From JAFARZ01 sp036490795 (GTDB lineage Bacteria; Actinomycetota; Actinomycetes; Streptosporangiales; Streptosporangiaceae), in the NCBI GenBank assembly GCA_036490795.1, contig DASXDG010000259.1, positions 1-12,989 on the forward strand: a stretch of DNA of 12,989 bases. The letters run 5' to 3'. A program made the translations under genes and the position numbers. The notes beneath the pieces were generated by a model. That model saw only the letters and a list, made by a program, of their open reading frames with translations, was not told the origin of the DNA and ran no database searches. Below, piece after piece: positions 5,805-12,989 of this stretch (its first letter is position 1; each line of letters opens with the position of its first letter).

Positions 5805-6707
5805 GTGATCAGGACCCGCGGACCCGCCAAAGCTCGCGACTTCCGCCACACGAAAAAGGGCTGGCTCTATTCGGCACCGGCCGTCCTGATCTTCAGCGCG
5901 TTCATCATCGGTCCCACGATCTATACGTTCTACGTGAGCTTGTGGAACTGGAACGTGCTGAACCCGAGCCTGTCCGTCTACAAGGGCCTGAGCAACTACA
6001 AGGATCTGTTCAAGGCCACCGACCCGAGCTTCGCGCAGAGTCTGTGGAACTCGCTCTACTTCACCGCGGCCATGATCATCGCGGGCACGGTGCTCTCGCT
6101 ATGCCTGGCGCTGCTGCTGCAGCGCGGCGGCGGCCTGATGAACGCCTCTCGCCTGGCGATCTACCTGCCGAACGCCACTCCGCTGATCGCCACATCGATC
6201 ATCTGGTCCTGGATCTACAACCCCCAGTTCGGCGTGGCTAACTGGGTGCTGCACAGCCTGCACCTGCCCACCTCGCCGTGGGTAGAGGGGCAGGCCACCG
6301 CGATGCCTGCGGTGATCTTGTTCAGCCTGTGGCACGAGCTGGGCTTTCTCACGATCATCTTCCTTGGCGGTCTCACGATCATCAACGATGAATACGGTGA
6401 GGCCGCCCGGGTGGACGGTGCCGGGCCGTGGCAGGAGTTCTGGCACATCACCTGGCCTCAGCTGCGACCGGTCACCTACTTCGTGATCATCATCACCACG
6501 ATCACGTCGTTGCAGTCGTTCACGCAGTTCTACCAGCTGAGCGGCGGCGGTCCCAATAACGCGACGACGACGCTGAGCTATCTGGTCTTCGAGGAGTCGC
6601 AGGTCCTGCAGAACACCGGGTACGCGGCGGCGGTCGCCGTCGTCCTGTTCCTGATCACCGTCTTCATCACCCTGGTCCGGCGGCGCACCACACCCGCCAT
6701 CACGTAA
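5805..6707 (+). CDS. Carbohydrate ABC transporter permease, MalF/UgpA type (CUT1)
   Basis: This is an inner-membrane permease of a CUT1 sugar importer, about 300 aa. After a basic N-terminus comes a first membrane helix (LYSAPAVLIFSAFIIGPT), then further hydrophobic segments near residues 85-105, 125-140, 165-185, 225-245 and 270-290. The cytoplasmic EAA loop (about 195-222) reads EYGEAARVDGAG followed by FWHITWPQLRP, the docking site for the ATPase. The start is uncertain. GTG 5805 gives the usual length and N-terminus but lacks a clear ribosome-binding site. TTG 5754 is in frame and would add 17 residues, and its TTGACG (5754-5759) could instead be a -35 element with a weak -10 near 5777. 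It heads the transporter operon, with a 47-base gap to the solute-binding protein. Confidence 0.9.
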   Translation: MIRTRGPAKARDFRHTKKGWLYSAPAVLIFSAFIIGPTIYTFYVSLWNWNVLNPSLSVYKGLSNYKDLFKATDPSFAQSLWNSLYFTAAMIIAGTVLSLCLALLLQRGGGLMNASRLAIYLPNATPLIATSIIWSWIYNPQFGVANWVLHSLHLPTSPWVEGQATAMPAVILFSLWHELGFLTIIFLGGLTIINDEYGEAARVDGAGPWQEFWHITWPQLRPVTYFVIIITTITSLQSFTQFYQLSGGGPNNATTTLSYLVFEESQVLQNTGYAAAVAVVLFLITVFITLVRRRTTPAIT

Positions 6708-6754
6708 CGACCGTCACGAAATGCCGGCGGCGGTCAGAAAATGAAAGGTCAGCC

Positions 6755-8110
6755 GTGCGATCACGTCACGTAGCAGCGACGGCCGCAGCCGCAGCTGTCA
6801 CTTTGCTTACTGTCTCGGCCTGCGCCGGCGGGGGGTCCTCCTCCAGCACAAGCGCCCCCGCTGCCAAGGCCAGCTCGTCCGCCAACGCGGGCGCGATCAC
6901 CAGCCCGGTCACGATCACGTTCGACGAGGTCTACGACTCCGGCACGCTGAAGACCGCCATGCAGTCCGCGATCAAGAACTTCGAGACGGCCAACCCGAAG
7001 ATCACCGTCAACCTCGTCACCTACGCGAACTACGGCGCGCTGCTCACCGCCGAGACCGCCGCGGTGAGCGCCGGCAAGGCCCCGACGGTCGGCCAGGCCT
7101 ACGAGAGCTGGGCGGAGAAGTTCGCCACCAGCAAGGTGATCCTGCCGATCAGCAGCCTGCCCGGCGCATCAAGCACCATGCCGACCGATATGTCTAGCTT
7201 TTACACCGGCGTGCAGAACGACCTCAAGCTTTCCGACGGCCAGGTATGGATGTGGCCGTTTGACAAGAGCCTGCAGGTGCTGTTCTACAACGGGACCATG
7301 CTGAAGGCCGACGGGATCTCCAGCCCGCCGACCACGTGGACCCAGTTCGCCACCGACCTCAAGACCGCCTCGAAGAACGGCGTGACCGGCATCACGATCG
7401 ACCCGGGCAACGCGACCGAGGGAGTCACCTCCGGTGAGGAGTGGCTGGAGGAACTCGCCGCGGCCAACGGCACCCAGGTCTACACCAGCAGCGGTACGCC
7501 GCAATTCACTACCCCTGCCGTCGAATCCGCGATGCAGTACCTGGTGAACCTCAAGAAGGAAGGCGCGCTTGCCATCGGCACCAACTACCCGGGCGAGACC
7601 GCGCTTGGCGCGAAGAAGGCCCTAGTCGACCTGTCCTCCTCGGCCGGCTACTACTACGAGCAGCAGACCGTCGGCGGTAAGTTCCCGCTGACCACCACGA
7701 TCCTGCCGTCGGGCAGTTCCGGCAGCCCTGACGAGATGGCCGGCGCCAACCTGGTTGTGTTCGCTTCGGCCACCAGCGAGCAGCAGGCCGCTGCCTGGAA
7801 GCTCCTGCAGTACCTGGCAGGCCCGGCCGAGCAGGCCGCCTGGTCCGCGGCGACCGGCTACTACCCGGTGACCAGCGCCGCGCTGACCGAGCCGTCGATG
7901 GCCACCTACCTGAAGCAGAACCCGTGGGTAAGCACGACGGTCACCGGGCTGAACAACGCCATCTTCGACCCGCCATACGCCTGGGTCACCCAGTGCGGCA
8001 TTGACCTGTCCACCGCGCTTTCCGCGACCCTGTCCGGCACGAGCGTCAGCTCCGCCCTGAGCACCGCGCAGAGCGCCTGCACGACCGCGCAGAGCCAAGC
8101 CTCCTCGTGA
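6755..8110 (+). CDS. Extracellular solute-binding lipoprotein (family 1, UgpB-like)
   Basis: The product is 451 aa. It starts at GTG 6755 with AAAGG upstream. Residues 1-23 are a lipoprotein signal with an Ala-rich core and lipobox TVSAC; Cys23 would be lipidated. A Gly/Ser/Ala-rich linker (about 24-48) leads into the two-lobed binding domain, beginning ITFDEVYDSG, with the helix FETANPKITVNLV typical of family 1 sugar-binding proteins. The later segment AAWSAATGYYPVTSAA (about residues 360-375) resembles the ligand-proximal part of UgpB-type proteins, which bind glycerol-3-phosphate or related compounds. The substrate is not determined by this alone. It captures ligand outside the membrane for the flanking permeases. 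Its stop overlaps the next start (GTGA). Confidence 0.9.
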   Translation: MRSRHVAATAAAAAVTLLTVSACAGGGSSSSTSAPAAKASSSANAGAITSPVTITFDEVYDSGTLKTAMQSAIKNFETANPKITVNLVTYANYGALLTAETAAVSAGKAPTVGQAYESWAEKFATSKVILPISSLPGASSTMPTDMSSFYTGVQNDLKLSDGQVWMWPFDKSLQVLFYNGTMLKADGISSPPTTWTQFATDLKTASKNGVTGITIDPGNATEGVTSGEEWLEELAAANGTQVYTSSGTPQFTTPAVESAMQYLVNLKKEGALAIGTNYPGETALGAKKALVDLSSSAGYYYEQQTVGGKFPLTTTILPSGSSGSPDEMAGANLVVFASATSEQQAAAWKLLQYLAGPAEQAAWSAATGYYPVTSAALTEPSMATYLKQNPWVSTTVTGLNNAIFDPPYAWVTQCGIDLSTALSATLSGTSVSSALSTAQSACTTAQSQASS

Positions 8111-9018
8111 CAGTTAACCCCGCGATCGGTTCGCTCCGTCTGCTCCGCCGGGCCTTCAGGCCCGAGCGGAGCAGGCGGCTGTCGCGGCGAAAGAAAACAC
8201 TGCTGTGGGTACGCCGGATCCTCGCCGTCTTGCTCGGGCTGGCGTTCATCTTCCCGTTCTACTGGACGTTCGTGATCTCGGTGGACCGGCCCGGCCGGTT
8301 CGACAGCTTCCCGCCGGTGCTGATCCCGGAGTGGGACTGGTCGAGCTGGGCGCGCGCCTGGTCGCAGTGGCCGTGGCTCGGGCTGTTCGGCAACACGATC
8401 CTCATCGCGTCCTGCACGGTGGTGTTGTGCCTTGTCACCAGCACGCTGGCTGGATTCGCGTTCGGGGTGCTCAGGTTCCCTGGCCGCAAGGCTCTCATGG
8501 CGCTGGTGCTGAGCGTGCTGATGATGCCACAGACAGTTCTGATCATTCCTGATTATGTCCTTGCCAGTGATATTCACTGGGTGGACACGTACTGGATCCA
8601 GATCGTGCCATGGGGCGCGAGCGTGTTCGGCATCTTCCTGGTCAGGCAGTTCTTCCTGACGATGCCGCAGGAGATCCTGGACGCGGCCTGCGTGGACGGG
8701 GCGGGGCGGCTCAGGATGCTGTGGAAGATCGGCGTCCCGGCGGTCCGCCCCGCGCTGGTCATCGTCGCGATCAACGTGTTCATGGCCAGCTGGAACAGTT
8801 TCCTGTGGCCGGAGGTGATGACCAGAAGCGCCTCGTCCGGCGCTGGCGTCCAGCCGGTCGAGGTCGGCCTGGCGGGCTTCAGCTCCGCCGACGGCACCGA
8901 CATTCCCGGGCTGGCGGCGGCCACGGCATTCACCACGCTGCCGTTGATGATCTTGTTCCTGCTGCTGCAGCGACAGTTCATCAGGGGAGCCCTATCCGCG
9001 GCGGGATCAATCCGATGA
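8107..9018 (+). CDS. Carbohydrate ABC transporter permease, MalG/UgpE type (CUT1)
   Basis: The product is 303 aa, the second membrane subunit of the importer. A very basic N-terminus (about 1-32) precedes the first helix (ILAVLLGLAFIFPFYWTFVIS). Further helices follow near residues 95-120, 130-150, 160-175, 215-235 and 270-290. The EAA loop (about 185-214) reads EILDAACVDGAG then MLWKIGVPAVRP, so the central glycine and flanking residues are conserved. The GTG start overlaps the stop of the binding-protein gene by four bases, and its own stop overlaps the HAD gene start (ATGA), indicating translational coupling on both sides. No ATP-binding subunit is encoded in the block, so a shared ATPase of the MsiK type encoded elsewhere is the likely energy source. 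Confidence 0.9.
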   Translation: MTVNPAIGSLRLLRRAFRPERSRRLSRRKKTLLWVRRILAVLLGLAFIFPFYWTFVISVDRPGRFDSFPPVLIPEWDWSSWARAWSQWPWLGLFGNTILIASCTVVLCLVTSTLAGFAFGVLRFPGRKALMALVLSVLMMPQTVLIIPDYVLASDIHWVDTYWIQIVPWGASVFGIFLVRQFFLTMPQEILDAACVDGAGRLRMLWKIGVPAVRPALVIVAINVFMASWNSFLWPEVMTRSASSGAGVQPVEVGLAGFSSADGTDIPGLAAATAFTTLPLMILFLLLQRQFIRGALSAAGSIR

Positions 9019-9788
9019 CAGAACTCATCGCGTTCATCGACTTCGACGGCACCGTGTACCGGGGCGACGCTCCGATCAGGTACTACGCGGAGCTCATCGC
9101 CGACACGTTGGACGACAAGGGCAGTGAGCCCTACCTCGAGGCACTCGACCGCTACCTCAAGGACGGCCCGGGCGCGGCCAAAGACAGCGAGGACACGGTC
9201 GAGGCGGCGGTGCTGCGCGAGTCGGTCGACGGCTGGGGCGCGGCGTTTCACCTGGCAGTCCGCTGCTACGACGTGCCGGCTGAGGTGACCGAGTTCGCCT
9301 TTGCCCGCTGCCGCCTGTGGATGACCAAACCGGAATGCGACATCGAGCTCGTCCAGCCGCTGATGGATGAACTGGCCCGGATCCGTGACCTGGCCACGAT
9401 CCTGCTCGTCACCAACAGCCCCGAACTCGGCCTGAAACCCCTCCTCGGCCGGCTGGGCGTGACCACGGCGTTCGACGAGGTCATCGCCAGCACCCGTAAG
9501 CCAGATGGCCTGCGTCGCCTGCTCCAGCGGAGGCTGGGCAGCGACCTGCGCACCCGCCCGTGGCGAGCCTTCTCCCTCGGCGACCACTATCGCAACGACA
9601 TCCAGCCGGCCGTTGAGATCGGCGCCCCGGCCGGCTACGTCGACAGGTACGGCCGCGATGACGGACCGGCCACCGCGTCCGCCAGCCGCGTCGAAGACCT
9701 GCTGCCCACCCTGCGCGGCTGGGCCGCCGACCCTACCTCCGGCGGCGATTCCGGCAGGGACTGCGGGCCAACCTTCGGGGCGGCATGA
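9015..9788 (+). CDS. HAD-superfamily hydrolase (probable phosphatase)
   Basis: The product is 257 aa. All four HAD motifs are visible: motif I DFDGT with nucleophile D9 and acid/base D11, motif II VTNS (132-135), motif III lysine K162 in STRKPDG, and motif IV GDHYRND with D190 and D195 for Mg2+. The long helical insertion between motifs I and II (about 20-120) is a cap domain that would select a small phosphorylated substrate in the cytoplasm. The ATG overlaps the permease stop (ATGA), and its stop overlaps the next gene the same way, so its level is tied to the importer and the beta-CASP protein. The tail (about 238-257) is low in complexity. A phosphatase is most likely, but phosphonatase or phosphomutase activity cannot be excluded. 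Confidence 0.88.
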   Translation: MTELIAFIDFDGTVYRGDAPIRYYAELIADTLDDKGSEPYLEALDRYLKDGPGAAKDSEDTVEAAVLRESVDGWGAAFHLAVRCYDVPAEVTEFAFARCRLWMTKPECDIELVQPLMDELARIRDLATILLVTNSPELGLKPLLGRLGVTTAFDEVIASTRKPDGLRRLLQRRLGSDLRTRPWRAFSLGDHYRNDIQPAVEIGAPAGYVDRYGRDDGPATASASRVEDLLPTLRGWAADPTSGGDSGRDCGPTFGAA

Positions 9789-11044
9789 ACGCGCGTATCG
9801 AGTTCTGGGGCGGCGTAGGCGTCATCGGCTCCAGCAAGGTGCTCGTTCACGACGGCGACCACCGCGTGCTGCTCGACCTCGGCCTGGACATACCGCGCGA
9901 GGGCGACCTGTTCCGCGCCCCGGCCCGGATACCCGCCGATGACGAGCTGCGGACCAGGCTGGCGACAAAGACCGCCGCCGCGATCCCTGGCATCTATGAC
10001 CCGTCGGCGCTCGGGGCCGGTGACCCGCTCGCCGACACGGCGGGCCCGACCGCCGTGTTCATCAGCCACCCGCACATCGATCACGTCGGCCTGGCCGGCT
10101 TCGTCCGCCCCGAGATCGCGATCAGCGCGTCCCCGGACGCCCTCGCCCTGCTCACCGCGCTGGACGTGGCGGGGGAGAAGCTGGCCGGCCCGCGTCCGTT
10201 GTCGACCTGGCAGGCGATCACGGCCGGTCAGGCGGTGCGGCACGGCCCGATGACCATCGAACGGTTCGACGTCGACCACGACGTGCCCGGTGCGAGCGGC
10301 TACCGGGTGACCACCTCGGACGGCGTGCTCGCGTTCACCGGTGACATCCGCTTCCACGGTCATCACCCGGAGCGGTCCTTGGCGTTCACGGAGGCCGTCA
10401 AGGGCTGCGACGTTCTGGTCACAGAAGGCACCACGCTCTCCTTCGACGAGTATCATCCGCTGCGCACGGAGCGGGACGTGGCTGCTGATTACGAGGCGGC
10501 GCTGGCCGGCCGCCGGGACCTGATGCTCCAGTCCGTATATCCGCGGGACCTGGACCGGGTCCGCGCCTTCCTGGAGATCGCCGCCGCGCGGGGCAGGGTG
10601 GTTGCCTGGCCGGCCCAGACCGCCGTGTTCCTGGCGGCAGCGGGTGTTCCCGGTGTGGTGGCCGTGGACCCGGCCGCCGTGCGTGCCGACCCCGGCGGCT
10701 TCGTGGTCCAGCTGGACCCCGGCGACCTGCCGTTCCTGCTCGATCTGCCGATCGGTCCCGGCAGCGCGATGCTGCACGCCAACGGCGAGCCGCTCGGCCC
10801 GTTCGACCCGCGCTGGTCGCTGTACACCGACTGGTTGCGGTTCCGCGGCCTGCCGCTGGTCCAGATCGGCTGCTCAGGTCACGCATACCAGGACGATCTG
10901 CACGAAATGGTGTACCGGATCCGTCCCCGCGTCGTCGTCCCGATCCACACCCGCAGCCCGTACCGCCTGCACCCGGCCGGCGGCCCGCACCGGCTGATCG
11001 TCGACTACGCCCAGTCCTACGACTTCAACGGCAATAGGTCATAA
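9785..11044 (+). CDS. Metallo-beta-lactamase-fold hydrolase of the beta-CASP (RNase J-like) type
   Basis: The product is 419 aa. The metal motif is SHPHIDHVG (H95, H97, D99, H100). A further metal ligand candidate is H165 in DVDHDVPGASG, matching the HSIPxA position of RNase J, and D187 sits in FTGDIRFHG. The beta-CASP motifs are visible: acidic motif A in LVTEGT (E214), motif B in SGHA (H366) and motif C in VPIHT (H388). Family members cleave RNA or DNA phosphodiester bonds. This one is shorter than RNase J (roughly 550 aa) and lacks its C-terminal dimerisation domain, so it may act on short or small-molecule substrates. The ATG overlaps the HAD stop (ATGA). It is the last gene of the block, with no clear terminator in the following 96 bases. 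Confidence 0.85.
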   Translation: MNARIEFWGGVGVIGSSKVLVHDGDHRVLLDLGLDIPREGDLFRAPARIPADDELRTRLATKTAAAIPGIYDPSALGAGDPLADTAGPTAVFISHPHIDHVGLAGFVRPEIAISASPDALALLTALDVAGEKLAGPRPLSTWQAITAGQAVRHGPMTIERFDVDHDVPGASGYRVTTSDGVLAFTGDIRFHGHHPERSLAFTEAVKGCDVLVTEGTTLSFDEYHPLRTERDVAADYEAALAGRRDLMLQSVYPRDLDRVRAFLEIAAARGRVVAWPAQTAVFLAAAGVPGVVAVDPAAVRADPGGFVVQLDPGDLPFLLDLPIGPGSAMLHANGEPLGPFDPRWSLYTDWLRFRGLPLVQIGCSGHAYQDDLHEMVYRIRPRVVVPIHTRSPYRLHPAGGPHRLIVDYAQSYDFNGNRS

Positions 11045-11071
11045 CAGCAGTGGTACCTCAGCCCGCGAAGC

Positions 11072-11098
11072 TGTCCCAGGGGCGCCGCCTCGTTCGTC
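11072..11098 (+). promoter_or_regulatory. Candidate ECF-type promoter before the DGPF gene
   Basis: TGTCCC (11072-11077) and CGTC (11095-11098) are separated by 17 bases and lie about 40 bases before the DGPF start codon. ECF sigma factors commonly use -10 elements with CGTC and -35 elements starting with TG. The ECF42-type sigma gene downstream makes autoregulation plausible. The match is short and could be chance. Confidence 0.3.
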
Positions 11099-11140
11099 AA
11101 CCTGGCACGAGACGATGAATAACCGGGAGGAGCACACGAC

Positions 11141-11485
11141 ATGCAGTACGCATTGCTGATTTACCGTGACGAAACAGTCGCCCAGGGTGAGACCGAGGAA
11201 GAGCAGGCGCAGGTAACCCGCGATTACTGGGCGCTGCGGTCTGAGCCCGAGATGATCGGCGGCGCCGGGCTGCACCCGGTCGAGACCGCGACCACGGTCC
11301 GCAGCCAGGACGGGCAGTTGCTGATCACCGACGGCCCGTTCGCGGACACCAAGGAGGTGTTCGCGGGCTTCTACCTGATTGAGGCCGACGACATCGACCG
11401 GGCGGCCGAGGTCGCCGGCAAGATCCCGGCGGTGCGTTTCGGCGGCGTGATCGAGATCCGGCCGGTGATCGAGACGCCGAGTTAG
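11141..11485 (+). CDS. DGPF/YCII-related domain protein
   Basis: The product is 114 aa, covering one complete YCII-related domain. It begins with the strand MQYALLIYRDE, has the signature DGPFADTKE (64-72), then FAGFYLIEADDIDRAAEVAGKIP, and ends in an IEIRPV strand, the usual layout of this dimeric alpha-beta barrel-like fold. GGGAGGAG precedes the ATG at about 10 bases. It lies 5 bases upstream of the sigma-factor gene, the standard arrangement for ECF42 sigma factors, whose target genes include DGPF proteins. Its molecular function is unknown. The family is named for this motif, and enzymatic or signalling roles have been suggested without proof. It is probably co-transcribed with the sigma gene. 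Confidence 0.9.
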   Translation: MQYALLIYRDETVAQGETEEEQAQVTRDYWALRSEPEMIGGAGLHPVETATTVRSQDGQLLITDGPFADTKEVFAGFYLIEADDIDRAAEVAGKIPAVRFGGVIEIRPVIETPS

Positions 11486-11490
11486 TATCC

Positions 11491-12654
11491 GTGATCGAGC
11501 AGGTTTTCCGTGACCAGTGGGGCCGGGTACTGGCCTCGCTGATCGGGTACTTCGGTGACTTCGACCTCGCCGAGGAAGCGGCCGCGGAGGCTTTCGCGGT
11601 CGCGGCGCGACGCTGGCCATCGGACGGCATGCCGGACAACCCAGCCGGATGGCTGGTGACCACGGCACGGAACCGTGCGATAGACCGGCTGCGCCGCGAC
11701 CGCGTGCTCGCCGCCAAGCTGCACCTGCTCGCGGTCAGCGAATCAGATGACACCATGCGAGAAACAAGCGGGATCCCGGACGAGCGCCTTGAGCTGATCT
11801 TCACCTGCTGCCATCCCGCGCTGGCGATCGAGGCACAGGTGGCGCTGACGCTGCGCGGCGTCGCCGGGCTGACCACCGAGGAGATCGCCCGCGCCTTCCT
11901 CGTCTCCGGCGAGACGATGAAACGCCGCCTCACCAGGGCGAAGACCAAGATCAAGACGGCTGGCATCCCGTTCAAGGTCCCGCCCGCGAACCTGCTCGGC
12001 GAACGTCTCAATGCCGTGCTCGCGGTCATCTACCTGATCTTCAACGAGGGGTACAGCCGCGAGACCGGACTGGCCGCTGAGGCGATCGGGCTGGACCGGG
12101 TGCTCGTTACCCTGCTTCCCGGTGAACCAGAGCCACAGGGCCTGCTCGCCCTCATGCTGCTGCATGACGCGCGCAGGAACGCGCGATTCGACGACGAGGA
12201 TCTCGTCCTGCTCAAGGACCAGGACCGGTCCCGCTGGGACTGGGAACAGATCGCCGAGGCGACGACGATTCTCGACCGGGCCATCAGCCGAGCCCGGCGC
12301 CCGTACACGCTCCAGGCAGCGATCGCCGCCCTGTACACCGAAGATCCGCCCGACTGGCTGCAGATCGCGGCCCTCTACACCGAACTGGCCGACCTGACCG
12401 GCTCCCCGGTGATGAACCTGAACCGGGCGGTCGCGGTCGCCGAGGCCGACGGCCCCGCGGTCGCGCTCGCCCTGGTCGACACGCTGGACCTGGGGGATTA
12501 CCAGTACTGGCACTCCACCAGGGCAGAACTGCTCCGCCGCCTCGGCCGGGACACCGAAGCGGCCGCCGCCTACCGGGAGGCGCTCGCCCGGGCCCGGACC
12601 GTCCCCGAGCGCAGATTCCTGGAAAAGCAGATAGCGACCCTGTCCCCGAGCTGA
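11491..12654 (+). CDS. ECF42-type RNA polymerase sigma factor with C-terminal extension
   Basis: The product is 387 aa. Region 2 (about 1-70) includes DLAEEAAAEAFAVAARRWP and GWLVTTARNRAIDRLRRD. Region 4 (about 97-155) includes DERLELIFTCCHPAL, LTTEEIARAFLVSGETMKRRL and RAKTKI, the helix-turn-helix for the -35 element. After AGIPFKVP a helical extension of about 220 residues follows (YLIFNEGYS, LLALMLLHDARRNAR, MNLNRAVAVAEADGP, HSTRAELLRRLGR), which resembles TPR repeats and is the mark of the ECF42 group. This group has no classical anti-sigma factor, and the extension is thought to control activity. The GTG start (11491) follows the DGPF stop by 5 bases. The start has no strong ribosome-binding site, so translation may depend on the gene before it. 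Confidence 0.92.
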   Translation: MIEQVFRDQWGRVLASLIGYFGDFDLAEEAAAEAFAVAARRWPSDGMPDNPAGWLVTTARNRAIDRLRRDRVLAAKLHLLAVSESDDTMRETSGIPDERLELIFTCCHPALAIEAQVALTLRGVAGLTTEEIARAFLVSGETMKRRLTRAKTKIKTAGIPFKVPPANLLGERLNAVLAVIYLIFNEGYSRETGLAAEAIGLDRVLVTLLPGEPEPQGLLALMLLHDARRNARFDDEDLVLLKDQDRSRWDWEQIAEATTILDRAISRARRPYTLQAAIAALYTEDPPDWLQIAALYTELADLTGSPVMNLNRAVAVAEADGPAVALALVDTLDLGDYQYWHSTRAELLRRLGRDTEAAAAYREALARARTVPERRFLEKQIATLSPS

Positions 12655-12675
12655 CCCGGTGTTCGTCATCGGGAC

Positions 12676-12989
12676 ATGGCAGTTATAACGCACTCCCAGG
12701 CCCCAGCCGGACCGCGGCAAGACAACTGGGCCATGCTCATCGTCCTGCTCGTCGGTCAGCTCATGTGCATCGTCGACGTCCTCATCGTCAACGTCGCGAT
12801 GCCCGCGATCGGCACCCACCTGCACGCGGACGGCGCGCAACTCCAGCTGATCGTGGGCGGTTACACGATCTCGTACGCGATGCTGCTGATCACCGGCGCA
12901 CGACTCGGCGACCGCTACGGCAGGCGCCGGATGTACCTGACCGGCGTGGTGGCGTTCACCTCCGCCTCGCTGGCATGTGCCTGCGCACC
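12676..12989 (+). CDS. MFS transporter, DHA2 (drug:H+ antiporter-2) type, N-terminal part
   Basis: The frame is open from ATG 12676 to the window edge (104 complete codons), so the 3' end is missing. After about 18 polar residues comes the first membrane helix (MLIVLLVGQLMCIVDVLIVNVAMP), matching the DHA2 signature around the first helix. A second helix (LIVGGYTISYAMLLITGARLG) is followed by the MFS motif A loop GDRYGRRR and a third helix (MYLTGVVAFTSASLACA). These are proton-driven exporters with usually 14 helices. It starts 21 bases after the sigma-factor stop in the same direction and is probably in the same transcript, suggesting efflux controlled by the ECF42 factor. The ribosome-binding site is weak. 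Confidence 0.85.
   Translation, partial: MAVITHSQAPAGPRQDNWAMLIVLLVGQLMCIVDVLIVNVAMPAIGTHLHADGAQLQLIVGGYTISYAMLLITGARLGDRYGRRRMYLTGVVAFTSASLACACA

Noticed and set aside
9635..10777. 380-aa minus-strand ORF opposite the HAD and beta-CASP genes
   Set aside because: It is an antisense frame kept open by high GC content. The plus strand has complete catalytic motifs in two coupled genes.
11743..12840. 365-aa minus-strand ORF opposite the sigma factor and MFS gene
   Set aside because: It is antisense to a clear ECF42 factor and spans the intergenic gap into the MFS gene. No domain is recognisable.

Overview
The window is GC-rich with strong G/C bias at third codon positions. It carries genes typical of filamentous actinomycetes: a DUF2637 protein, MalF/MalG-type sugar permeases without their own ATPase, an ECF42-type sigma factor beside a DGPF protein, and a DHA2-family MFS transporter. 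I infer an actinobacterium of Streptomyces/Streptosporangiales type. The genus cannot be set from the sequence.

Positions 1-3352 look like the eroded remains of a mobile element. They hold a 39-bp tandem repeat at the left edge that reads in frame into a membrane-anchored protein of unknown function, a decayed partial copy of a DUF2637 gene with its terminator, a small zinc-ribbon-like ORF, a degenerate repeat field, and an intact minus-strand pair (a hypothetical gene, then DUF2637) ending at a good intrinsic terminator. Beyond these is a gene-poor stretch with what resembles the 3' end of a leucine-type tRNA (a possible attachment-site scar) and a strikingly symmetric array of four CGCGGTA-type sites centred near 3216. 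No integrase, replication or transfer gene is visible.

Positions 3353-5571 hold two divergent genes: an NAD-dependent epimerase/dehydratase on the minus strand and a secreted protein with a DUF11-like domain on the plus strand, followed by a long hairpin.

Positions 5805-11044 form one operon-like block: CUT1 permease, lipoprotein solute-binding protein, second CUT1 permease, HAD-family phosphatase and a beta-CASP (RNase J-like) metallo-beta-lactamase-fold protein. The last four overlap through GTGA/ATGA junctions, so they are probably translationally coupled. The combination suggests import of a sugar or phosphorylated compound linked to hydrolysis by two hydrolases, with the ATPase supplied from elsewhere. 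This is the best candidate for an undescribed functional unit here.

Positions 11141-12989 carry a DGPF/YCII-related protein, an ECF42-type sigma factor with a long C-terminal extension and the start of a DHA2 MFS transporter, probably one autoregulated unit cut by the window edge.
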